Source of the DNA: an uncultured Actinomycetes bacterium
GTDB lineage: Bacteria; Actinomycetota; Actinomycetes; S36-B12
Length of the DNA: 5,862 nt
Assembly: GCA_903918595.1 (NCBI GenBank)
Contig: CAIXFB010000221.1
Span: forward strand, 1 to 5,862
Direction: 5' to 3'
Part shown: positions 1 through 5,153 of the stretch, in pieces
Layout: every line of letters starts with the position of its first letter
Numbering within the stretch: the first letter of the stretch is position 1
The notes under the pieces: model-generated
What the model was told of the DNA's origin: nothing
What the model saw: the letters and a program-made list of their open reading frames with translations, nothing else
Databases searched by the model: none
Program-made: the position numbers and the translations under genes

Positions 1-322
1 GGTTGAAGATGCGCCGAGTTCCTTTGCGGTGATCGGCCGCTATCTGCTCGATCCTGCTGTCTTTGAGATCCTCCGGGTAACCAAACCGGGCAAAGGCGGC
101 GAGATTCAACTCACTGACGCCCTCCAGGTGCTGGCGCAACTTCCGGCTGATGCTGGTGGCGGCGTGCGCGGAGTGATTTTCAATGGCCGTCGCTACGACA
201 CCGGCGATCGACTCAGTTATCTCCAGGCCGTCATCACACTTGCGTGTGAGCGCGACGACCTTGGTCCGGAATTGCGCTCGTGGCTCGTTGACTTCACCGC
301 CACGCTGCCGCCCGCGAACTGA
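1..322 (+). CDS. galU: UTP--glucose-1-phosphate uridylyltransferase, C-terminal part (5' end outside window)
   Basis: The first whole codon is at position 2, and about 106 C-terminal residues are visible. GalU makes UDP-glucose from UTP and glucose-1-phosphate in the cytoplasm, a precursor for cell-envelope sugars and polysaccharides. The family-typical stretch is clear: FAVIGRYLLDPAVFEILR, then TKPGKGGEIQLTDALQVLA, then GVIFNGRRYDTGDRLSYLQA, ending with a helical tail (ACERDDLGPELRSWL). The GEIQLTDAL and GRRYDTGD motifs are strong GalU signatures of the nucleotidyltransferase fold. The stop codon TGA (320-322) shares its A with the ATG of the next gene, so the two are probably co-transcribed and translationally coupled. 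The N-terminal nucleotide-binding half lies upstream of the window and cannot be checked. Identification is by motif reading only. Confidence 0.93.
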   Translation, partial: VEDAPSSFAVIGRYLLDPAVFEILRVTKPGKGGEIQLTDALQVLAQLPADAGGGVRGVIFNGRRYDTGDRLSYLQAVITLACERDDLGPELRSWLVDFTATLPPAN

Positions 323-948
323 TGCCCACCCCGCAGTGGCCTGTCACGCTGGTCGAAGATGACATCCGGCTACGACCATTGCGCACGCGGGATGCCCGAA
401 CCTGGCGCGAGGTTCGTCGTCGTAATGCTGACTATCTCAAGCCTTGGGAAGCCACGATGCCCGAAGAAGGCCGTGAGAGTGGCGAACGCGCGCCCACATT
501 TGCTGGCATGGTGCGTCGGTCGCGGAGCGAAGCTCGTGCCGGACGGCTATTGCCTTGGGCGATTGAATATGAAGGCCGTTTCGTCGGCCAAATGACCGTT
601 GGTGGCATTGCCCTTGGGTCTCTTCGGTCCGCTTACATCGGATATTGGATCGACGAAGCTGTCTCGGGTCGAGGGATCACCACGATGGCAGTGGCCATGG
701 CGAGCGATTTTTGCTTTGCTGATCTCCTGCTCCATCGGCTGGAGATCAACATTCGTCCCGAAAATCTTGCCTCGCGGGCGGTCGCGGAGAAGGTCGGTTA
801 TGTCGTTGAAGGCTCCCGCCCCGACTACCTCCATATTGATGGTGCCTGGCGAGATCACCTGACCTACGTTCTTTTCCGCGGACAGGTTTTGCCAAATGCG
901 GTGTCGCGAATTCGATCTGCCCAACCATCTGCGGACTTCTTGCTCTAG
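322..948 (+). CDS. rimJ: GNAT-family N-acetyltransferase, RimJ/RimL-like
   Basis: This is a 208-residue protein with one GNAT domain covering most of its length. The N-terminal strand is of the RimJ/RimL type (IRLRPLRTRDARTWREVR, residues 15-32). The acetyl-CoA binding motif A follows IGYWIDE (106-112) and contains SGRGITT (115-121), matching the Q/R-x-x-G-x-G/A pattern. The stretch HRLEINIRPENLASRAVAEK (138-157) and then VGYVVEGSRPDYLHIDG (158-174) is typical of enzymes that acetylate protein N-termini. The family transfers acetyl from acetyl-CoA to an N-terminal amine; RimJ acts on ribosomal protein S5 in E. coli, but the substrate here is unknown. The ATG start overlaps the galU stop (TGATG), which fixes the start and implies coupled translation. 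In mycobacteria the equivalent gene also sits between the galU region and the SepX/GlpR gene. The last 20 or so residues (after residue 186) lie beyond the GNAT core and have no recognisable motif. Confidence 0.88.
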   Translation: MPTPQWPVTLVEDDIRLRPLRTRDARTWREVRRRNADYLKPWEATMPEEGRESGERAPTFAGMVRRSRSEARAGRLLPWAIEYEGRFVGQMTVGGIALGSLRSAYIGYWIDEAVSGRGITTMAVAMASDFCFADLLLHRLEINIRPENLASRAVAEKVGYVVEGSRPDYLHIDGAWRDHLTYVLFRGQVLPNAVSRIRSAQPSADFLL

Positions 949-1002
949 CGCGACACGAAAAGTTTCACTGCTTGCTTGCGCGTTGTCATCCAATCAGGGG
1001 AA

Positions 1003-1008
1003 TAAGTT
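1003..1008 (+). promoter_or_regulatory. Putative -10 element (TAAGTT) for sepX
   Basis: TAAGTT matches the actinobacterial TANNNT pattern and ends seven bases before the GTG at 1016, so transcription would start at about 1015-1016 and the mRNA would be nearly leaderless. A TTGTCA resembling a -35 box lies at 983-988, but its 14-bp spacing is short. A possible Shine-Dalgarno AGGGG (996-1000) lies 15 bases from the GTG, which is long, and would be excluded from a leaderless transcript. Read-through from rimJ is an alternative. Confidence 0.35.
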
Positions 1009-1015
1009 TCGATCC

Positions 1016-1816
1016 GTGACGGGACTGATCTACGTCGTAATCATCGCTCTGTGGGCGGCGGTTCTTATTCCGATGTGGCTACGTCGGCACGATCAGATCA
1101 GCGAAGTCCGATCAACTGCTCGTTTTAGCTCCGCAATGAGGTCACTTGGCTCAGGCAGTCACCCTGACCACCCGGCGGGCACTGGACGAAATTTGACTGG
1201 GGGAAAGATGGCTCGCGAACGCCAAACCCATGCGCAAGAGGTTGCCGCTAAGCGGCGGGCAGTAGTTCTCGGTGCGCTCACTTTGACCGTTTTGATCACT
1301 CTGCTCGCTGGGCTCGCCGCGATGGTGCCCATGTGGTTGCCGATAGTGGCCGCGGTTCCTTTGGTTGCCTTCCTTATCGCTTCATCGCTGACGGCGCCTG
1401 CTCGCAAAAGCGCAGCCCGACCATCTGCTCGAGTGCACCGGGTTGCCCCGGCTCGTTCTCGCATCGAGGTCGAGATGGACGCCGTTGCGCCTCGAACGCG
1501 TGATCTCGACGACTTCGAGTCATGGGACCCGTGGGCAGAAGACGACCAAAGTTGGGAAGCCGTCCCCACAACCCTTCCCACGTATGTCACAGCTCCCCGG
1601 GCGACTTCGATGCCGCGTGCGCTCGACCGCTCCGTTGAAGGCGAATGGACTGGCAGCGCCATGGTCGAAACGGCTCGGGCAATGCGTCGTCCCCGGGTGA
1701 CCGCTGCCGATCTTGCTGATCCCGCACCTGCCACTCGAGGTGCCGATGAAACTGCGGAAATTCCGGTCGTAGCCCAGCAGCGCAGTACGGCTATGCCCGA
1801 GTCGGCGACTGGCTGA
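1016..1816 (+). CDS. sepX: SepX/GlpR-like divisome membrane protein
   Basis: This 266-residue protein begins GTG-ACG-GGA (MTGLIYVVIIALWAAVLIPM). An N-terminal membrane segment (about 4-22) is followed by WLRRHDQISEVRSTARFSSA (21-40). That block, a hydrophobic helix ending in PMWLRR and then an RFS-A-R stretch, is the hallmark of the actinobacterial SepX/GlpR family. Basic residues precede two closely spaced hydrophobic segments (about 82-104 and 107-125), and a long polar, acidic and proline-rich cytoplasmic tail follows. In the tail, LPTYVTAPRA (187-196) after tryptophan-rich acidic sequence is also family-typical. In Streptomyces and mycobacteria these proteins act at the cell-division site. 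The reading frame is open upstream to an ATG at 896 inside rimJ, but that extension does not resemble the family, so I chose GTG 1016. Position after rimJ matches the mycobacterial order. The family call is from recall of the N-terminal block and context, without a search. Confidence 0.8.
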   Translation: MTGLIYVVIIALWAAVLIPMWLRRHDQISEVRSTARFSSAMRSLGSGSHPDHPAGTGRNLTGGKMARERQTHAQEVAAKRRAVVLGALTLTVLITLLAGLAAMVPMWLPIVAAVPLVAFLIASSLTAPARKSAARPSARVHRVAPARSRIEVEMDAVAPRTRDLDDFESWDPWAEDDQSWEAVPTTLPTYVTAPRATSMPRALDRSVEGEWTGSAMVETARAMRRPRVTAADLADPAPATRGADETAEIPVVAQQRSTAMPESATG

Positions 1817-1859
1817 TTTTGTCCTTTCCACCCTGCGGGACCTTCTGATTGTTTGCCAC

Positions 1860-1868
1860 TGCTAACCT
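1860..1868 (+). promoter_or_regulatory. Putative extended -10 promoter for tRNA-Ala
   Basis: TGC-TAACCT combines a TGN extension with a TANNNT hexamer (1863-1868). It would start transcription around 1875, leaving a leader of about ten bases before the tRNA at 1885, a usual length for RNase P processing. No convincing -35 box is seen at the expected distance. Confidence 0.35.
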
Positions 1869-1884
1869 GACGGCCGCTTGATAA

Positions 1885-1960
1885 GGGGCTGTGGCGCAGT
1901 TGGTAGCGCGTCTCGTTCGCAATGAGAAGGCCAGGGGTTCGAATCCCCTCAGCTCCACCA
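1885..1960 (+). tRNA. tRNA-Ala, anticodon CGC
   Basis: This is a complete 76-nt cloverleaf. The acceptor stem GGGGCTG (1885-1891) pairs with CAGCTCC (1950-1956). The D stem is GCGC/GCGC (1894-1897 and 1906-1909) around AGTTGGTA. The anticodon stem TCTCG/TGAGA closes with a G-U wobble at 31:39. The loop TTCGCAA places CGC at 1918-1920, reading GCG alanine codons. The T stem is AGGGG/CCCCT with loop TTCGAAT. The discriminator is A (1957) and CCA is encoded (1958-1960). The third acceptor pair is G-U (G3:U70), the established identity element for alanyl-tRNA synthetase, which confirms the alanine assignment independently of the anticodon. It stands alone between sepX and a lipoprotein gene. No copy of its 3' end is visible downstream, so nothing points to use as an integration site. 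Confidence 0.97.
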
Positions 1961-2069
1961 AATGTTCTTTCCGACTCCGCCAGGAGCCTCTATGGGCGGT
2001 GAAACCTCCCGGTTCAGCTGTGAGAACCGCCGCTGCAGGCTCAGCAACGGCATCCGCTGGCGGCTCGGC

Positions 2070-2097
2070 TTGCGCGGCAGGGTTCATGACGCACAAT
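2070..2097 (+). promoter_or_regulatory. Putative promoter of the DUF305 lipoprotein gene (leaderless spacing)
   Basis: TTGCGC (2070-2075) and CACAAT (2092-2097) are separated by 16 bp. Six bases follow the -10-like hexamer, so the predicted start of transcription is the A of the ATG at 2104. The first base of the hexamer departs from TANNNT. The rest of the 143-bp gap after the tRNA (1961-2103) holds only short imperfect inverted repeats, such as GAACCGCC against GGCGGCTC, and no T-run terminator. Confidence 0.35.
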
Positions 2098-2103
2098 GAA
2101 TAA

Positions 2104-2640
2104 ATGAGATCACGCATGGTGCGCATCGCTGCCGCTTTGTCGGTCGCCGCAATCGCCTTGGTGGGGTGCTCATCCGACAACTCTGATGCGGTCTCTGCTG
2201 CCGGCCCGGATGTGGCGTTCGCGCAGATGATGATTCCGCACCATGAGCAGGCGATCGTGATGTCTGATTTCGCATTGTCGACGAGCGAGAATCCAGAGAT
2301 CTTGGAGTTGGCGGCTGCGATCAAGGCGGAGCAAGACCCCGAGATCGCGCAGATGAACGGCTTCCTTGAGCGCTTCGGTGCTGATTCGGGCGGACATGAA
2401 GGTCACACGATGGCGGGGATGCTCACCGATGATCAGTTGGCAGAACTTGAATCGGCACGTGGACCTGAGTTCGACCAACTCTTCTTGACAGGCATGATCG
2501 CCCACCACGAGGGAGCGATTGAGATGGCGGAGGATGTGCTCGCCGAGGGTTCAGATCCTGAGGTGCTTGAACTCGCACAGCAGATCATCACTGCGCAGCA
2601 GGCGGAGATCGCTGAAATGAACGGCTTACTAGCTCAGTAA
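2104..2640 (+). CDS. Secreted lipoprotein with two DUF305 (HH-motif) repeats
   Basis: The protein is 178 residues. A short basic N-terminus and hydrophobic stretch lead to a lipobox LVGC, with the lipidated cysteine at residue 22, so the mature protein should be anchored on the outer face of the membrane. The rest is an internal duplication. Repeat 1 (about 39-90) contains FAQMMIPHHEQAIVMSDFAL and a helix ending AEIAQMNGFL-like (EIAQMNGFLERF). Repeat 2 (about 127-178) contains FLTGMIAHHEGAIEMAEDVL and ends EIAEMNGLL. The MIPHHEQAI/MIAHHEGAI cores with neighbouring methionines are diagnostic of DUF305, a helical ferritin-like family. Some members, such as cyanobacterial CopM, bind copper. The linker HEGHTMAGM (98-106) adds two histidines and two methionines. 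Metal binding is inferred from these ligands and not proven. ATG 2104 has no clear Shine-Dalgarno; a second in-frame ATG is at 2116. The gene is convergent with pmt. Confidence 0.88.
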   Translation: MRSRMVRIAAALSVAAIALVGCSSDNSDAVSAAGPDVAFAQMMIPHHEQAIVMSDFALSTSENPEILELAAAIKAEQDPEIAQMNGFLERFGADSGGHEGHTMAGMLTDDQLAELESARGPEFDQLFLTGMIAHHEGAIEMAEDVLAEGSDPEVLELAQQIITAQQAEIAEMNGLLAQ

Positions 2641-2648
2641 TTCGGTGG

Positions 2649-4226
2649 TCACACCCACGACTGGAACCACATGCGCATTCGCCATTGGTCGTAGGGGATC
2701 ACCTGGCCGGTCCAGATGGGATAGAACCACCACGCTGCAGCGATGACGAGTACAAGGAACCCTGCAACCACCGCAATTCCGGTCTGGCGCCTGCGTGGGC
2801 TCGCATCAGCCGGCCCGAGCACATCGCCGAGCGTCATGGCCACCGCCATCATCACAAAGGGCGCGTACACCACGGTGTAGAACGTGAAGATGGTGCGTTC
2901 CAAATAAATGAGCCACGGTCCCCAGCCAGCGAGAATGCCCACAAGTACGGCGCCAGAACGCCAATCGCGTTTGGCAGCCCACCGCCACAGTTGGTAAGGC
3001 AGGGCGAGCAGCGCAGCCCACCAAATGATCGGGTTACCCAGTGCGGTGACCTGGGCAGAACACTTATCCACCTCGCAGCCGGAGGCGATGTCATCGCCAG
3101 CCTCATAGAAGAACGACGTAGGCCGGGCCATAAACGGCCACGACAGTGCATTGCTCGAATAGCTGTGTTCCGACTCGAGATCGACATGGAAGTCCCATGC
3201 TTCGTCGTGGTAGTGCCACAGTGATCGAAGGCCGGCCGGGATTATCGAATCGGGATGCTCGTCAGCCCATTGGCGGCCCCATCCGGTGTCAGTGACGAGC
3301 CAACCGGTCCAGGAGAGCAGGTACACCGCAAGGGCGATCGGAATCATGGTGAGTGCTGCTATGGGCGCATCGCGCAGAAGCGTTGCGGCCCAGGGTCGTT
3401 CGGTGCCCACTGCGCGCCGAGCTGACACATCCCAGATCACCGACATCAACGCGAACAGCGCAAGGAACCACAAACCCGACCACTTGACGCTGCACGCCAA
3501 GCCAAGTGCAACGGCAGCGGCGAGCCGCAACGGTCTGATGCCGAGCGGACCAACACCGAGGTTTGGCCCCCATCGAGTGGCTGTTGCTGCCAAACCAAAC
3601 GTGGTGACGAAGCTGGCGAGTCGTTTTCTGGTGTGATCTCGATCGAGAACCAGAAGACCAAAAGCGACGACGACCCAAAAAGTGAGAATGCCATCAAGTA
3701 GGCCGGTGCGACTCATCACGATGTGGATCCCATCGAGTGCGAGCAGGAAGCCGGCGAGGGTTCCGATGAGATCTGATCGGGTGATACGGCGCACGATTCG
3801 AGCCACAAGCAACACGGTGAGCACGCCGAGAATGGCAACGGCGATACGCCAACCAAAAGGTGACACCCCAAAGAGGTATTCGCCGGCGGCAATGGTCCAC
3901 TTGCCGAACGGTGGATGAACCACGAAGGAACCTTCGCTGGTGAAGGCCTCGACGGTGCGCCAGTTATCACCTGCGCTGAGCATCAAATCCTTGTGATTCT
4001 CAACAGCCTTATGTTCGACGCCAAATCGCAGTAACGCCCATGCATCCTTGGGGTAGTAGGTCTCATCAAAGGAGACCGCGTTCGGACGACCAAGGTGTAC
4101 GAGTCGGATGACTGCGGCGATCGCTGTGACGATGAGCGGACCAAGCCACCCGCGCCAGCCAAAGCTGGGCATTGGCGGATAGAGGCGTTCTGCCACTGCG
4201 GCATCCCCCGTGCGCGTCGTCACCAC
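2649..4226 (-). CDS. pmt: Polyprenol-phosphate-mannose--protein O-mannosyltransferase (Pmt, GT39)
   Basis: This 525-residue multi-pass membrane protein has about eleven hydrophobic segments. The PMT core motifs appear in order: FDETYYPKDAW (53-63) with the acidic pair D54-E55 in the first extracytoplasmic loop, HPPFGKW (104-110), MSRTGLLDG (171-179), CSVKWSG (245-251), LSWTGW (304-309), HSYSSNALSWP (354-364) with a nearby cysteine pair (384, 389), and the C-terminal four-helix domain with ERTIFTFYTVVYAPF and WFYPIWTG. The family moves mannose from polyprenyl-phosphate-mannose to Ser/Thr of exported proteins on the outer membrane face; M. tuberculosis Rv1002c is the bacterial model and lies next to rsmI in the same divergent arrangement. 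Length is normal for the family. Two adjacent GTG codons, 4226-4224 and 4223-4221, can start it; promoter spacing favours the second, while the longer form is given here. Confidence 0.93.
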   Translation of the reverse strand: MVTTRTGDAAVAERLYPPMPSFGWRGWLGPLIVTAIAAVIRLVHLGRPNAVSFDETYYPKDAWALLRFGVEHKAVENHKDLMLSAGDNWRTVEAFTSEGSFVVHPPFGKWTIAAGEYLFGVSPFGWRIAVAILGVLTVLLVARIVRRITRSDLIGTLAGFLLALDGIHIVMSRTGLLDGILTFWVVVAFGLLVLDRDHTRKRLASFVTTFGLAATATRWGPNLGVGPLGIRPLRLAAAVALGLACSVKWSGLWFLALFALMSVIWDVSARRAVGTERPWAATLLRDAPIAALTMIPIALAVYLLSWTGWLVTDTGWGRQWADEHPDSIIPAGLRSLWHYHDEAWDFHVDLESEHSYSSNALSWPFMARPTSFFYEAGDDIASGCEVDKCSAQVTALGNPIIWWAALLALPYQLWRWAAKRDWRSGAVLVGILAGWGPWLIYLERTIFTFYTVVYAPFVMMAVAMTLGDVLGPADASPRRRQTGIAVVAGFLVLVIAAAWWFYPIWTGQVIPYDQWRMRMWFQSWV

Positions 4227-4229
4227 GTC

Positions 4230-4235
4230 ATCGTA
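4230..4235 (-). promoter_or_regulatory. Putative -10 element (TACGAT) for pmt
   Basis: Read on the minus strand, TACGAT matches TANNNT. It ends at 4230, so the predicted transcription start is 4223, the first base of the second of the two adjacent GTG codons. That would make pmt leaderless and argues for the shorter start. No good -35 is visible, and that region would overlap the start of rsmI. Confidence 0.4.
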
Positions 4236-4245
4236 GGCGCGCTGT

Positions 4246-4251
4246 CAGGAT
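4246..4251 (+). promoter_or_regulatory. CAGGAT: -10-like hexamer or Shine-Dalgarno for rsmI
   Basis: The hexamer ends at 4251, placing a predicted start of transcription on the G of GTG 4258 (leaderless). Equally, CAGGA (4246-4250) lies seven bases from the GTG, which is good Shine-Dalgarno spacing. The sequence alone does not separate these readings. No -35 box is evident, and a promoter further upstream would have to sit inside the divergent pmt coding region. Confidence 0.35.
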
Positions 4252-4257
4252 GAGCAG

Positions 4258-5127
4258 GTGCCCACAGCGAGTGAATCGGAGTCGCGTGGTCGAATTGTGC
4301 TCGCCGGCACCCCCTTGGGGAATGCGGCTGATGCCTCACAACGGCTGCGCGAAGTGCTCGCTGCGGCCGATGTGATCGCCGCTGAGGACACTCGGCGCCT
4401 TCGAAATCTCCTCTCGCGGATTGATGTTGTGATCACCGGGCGCGTGGTCTCCTTTTTTGAAGGAAACGAACGATCCCGCGCGGGTGAACTCATAGAGGCG
4501 GCTCAGCGCGGTGATCTTGTTGTTGTGGTGACCGATGCCGGGATGCCATCGGTGAGCGATCCGGGCTATTCACTCGTGGTGGCATCGTTGGCCGCGGGGG
4601 TACCGATCAGTGTGGTACCGGGCCCATCAGCGGTGATCACGGCGCTGGCGGTGTCGGGCCTTCCGGTAGACCGTTTCACCTTCGAGGGATTCCTGCCGCG
4701 GAAATCAGGTGAGCGTCGGGCCGCACTCACCACTTTGGTGACGGAACCTCGCACGATGGTGTTCTTTGAAGCCCCGCATCGGGTCGAGGCGACGCTGGTA
4801 GAGATGGCGGCGGTCTTTGGGTCTGACCGCGGAGGAGCAGTATGCCGAGAGTTGACCAAGACGTATGAGCAGGTGATTCGGGGAACGTTGGCCGAACTAG
4901 TGACCGCAGCCAAAGAGGGATTGCGTGGGGAGATCACGTTGGTGATCGCAGGGGCCGCGCCCGATGCGGGTGTGGCACGCAGCGATGAAGAGCTCGTGGC
5001 GGAGGTGTTACGGCTAGAACAAGCCGGAATCAGCCGCAAAGATGCGATCGCTGAGGTGGCCGCATCATTTGGTGCCAAGCGTCGCCTCGTCTACGACGCA
5101 GTGATTCGCCTTCGCGCCGACTCTTAA
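4258..5127 (+). CDS. rsmI: 16S rRNA (cytidine-1402-2'-O)-methyltransferase RsmI
   Basis: This 289-residue cytoplasmic enzyme uses S-adenosylmethionine to methylate the ribose of C1402 in the 16S rRNA decoding centre. Family motifs occur throughout: GRIVLAGTPLGN (11-22), AAEDTRRLRNLL (41-52), SFFEGNE (65-71), VVVVTDAGMPSVSDPGYSLV (88-107), VVPGPSAVITALAVSGLP (119-136), FTFEGFLPRK (140-149), FFEAPHR (169-175), CRELTKTYEQVIRGTL (196-211) and GEITLVIAG (224-232). The SDPG and GPSA segments belong to the tetrapyrrole-methylase fold that binds the methyl donor. The C-terminal 50 or so residues, with ISRKDAIAEVAASFGAKRRLVYD, form the usual small helical tail. GTG 4258 gives the expected N-terminus, and no other in-frame start nearby fits better. 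It diverges from pmt across 31 bp. Its stop TAA (5125-5127) lies within a 15-bp tandem repeat, so a second in-frame TAA follows five codons later. Confidence 0.96.
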   Translation: MPTASESESRGRIVLAGTPLGNAADASQRLREVLAAADVIAAEDTRRLRNLLSRIDVVITGRVVSFFEGNERSRAGELIEAAQRGDLVVVVTDAGMPSVSDPGYSLVVASLAAGVPISVVPGPSAVITALAVSGLPVDRFTFEGFLPRKSGERRAALTTLVTEPRTMVFFEAPHRVEATLVEMAAVFGSDRGGAVCRELTKTYEQVIRGTLAELVTAAKEGLRGEITLVIAGAAPDAGVARSDEELVAEVLRLEQAGISRKDAIAEVAASFGAKRRLVYDAVIRLRADS

Positions 5128-5145
5128 GATGCCGACTCCTAAGAT
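5116..5145 (+). repeat. 15-bp tandem direct repeat spanning the rsmI stop
   Basis: Copy 1 is GCCGACTCTTAAGAT (5116-5130) and copy 2 is GCCGACTCCTAAGAT (5131-5145), differing at one base. The unit is five codons long, so it keeps the rsmI frame: the gene ends Ala-Asp-Ser-stop, and after one Asp codon the same Ala-Asp-Ser-stop occurs again. Each copy also carries a TAAGAT hexamer. The array fills most of the rsmI-metG gap. Confidence 0.95.
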
Positions 5146-5153
5146 GTCGGCAT
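5129..5153 (+). repeat. 8-bp perfect inverted repeat reaching into the metG start codon
   Basis: The arms are ATGCCGAC (5129-5136) and GTCGGCAT (5146-5153), exact reverse complements around a nine-base centre, TCCTAAGAT. The right arm includes the A and T of the metG ATG. As RNA it could form a hairpin hiding the start codon in transcripts coming from rsmI. As DNA it could be an operator flanking the TAAGAT hexamer. No T-run follows, so it is not a standard terminator. Confidence 0.8.
5140..5145 (+). promoter_or_regulatory. Putative -10 element (TAAGAT) for metG, leaderless
   Basis: TAAGAT matches TANNNT. Exactly six bases separate it from the metG ATG, so the predicted first transcribed base is the A of the start codon. 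A weak -35 candidate, CCGACT (5117-5122), lies 17 bp upstream and shares only the GAC core of TTGACA. No Shine-Dalgarno is seen before this ATG, consistent with leaderless translation. An identical TAAGAT at 5125-5130 could be a second promoter with a 15-nt leader. Confidence 0.45.

Noticed and set aside
547..993. Minus-strand frame opposite the acetyltransferase gene
   Set aside because: It is a shadow of the GNAT reading frame, whose motifs are intact on the plus strand.
896..1015. N-terminal extension of the SepX-like protein back to ATG 896
   Set aside because: The 40 extra residues overlap rimJ, do not look like the family N-terminus and would place a polar stretch before the conserved membrane segment. 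GTG 1016 gives the expected start.
1817..1850. Possible terminator after sepX (CCC-TGC-GGG and GTCC/GGAC pairs)
   Set aside because: The stems are only three or four base pairs with no following T-run.
1891..2103. 70-codon plus-strand frame starting inside the tRNA
   Set aside because: It translates the tRNA itself and low-complexity intergenic sequence, with no start signal or motif.
1885..2103. tRNA-Ala as an attachment site for an integrated element
   Set aside because: No integrase gene and no repeat of the tRNA 3' end is visible downstream; the following genes fit a normal chromosomal setting.
1791..2324. Long minus-strand open frame across the tRNA and the start of the DUF305 gene
   Set aside because: Its middle portion (LVELRGFEPLAFSLRTRRAT) is the antisense translation of the tRNA, a well-known false ORF, and the rest is antisense to the lipoprotein gene and has no family resemblance.
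2685..3224. 179-codon plus-strand frame inside pmt
   Set aside because: It is antisense to well-conserved Pmt motifs and its translation shows no recognisable domain.
4566..5078. 170-codon minus-strand frame inside rsmI
   Set aside because: Its Ser/Thr/Ala-rich composition is typical of the complement of a GC-rich coding strand, and the RsmI motifs on the plus strand are unambiguous.
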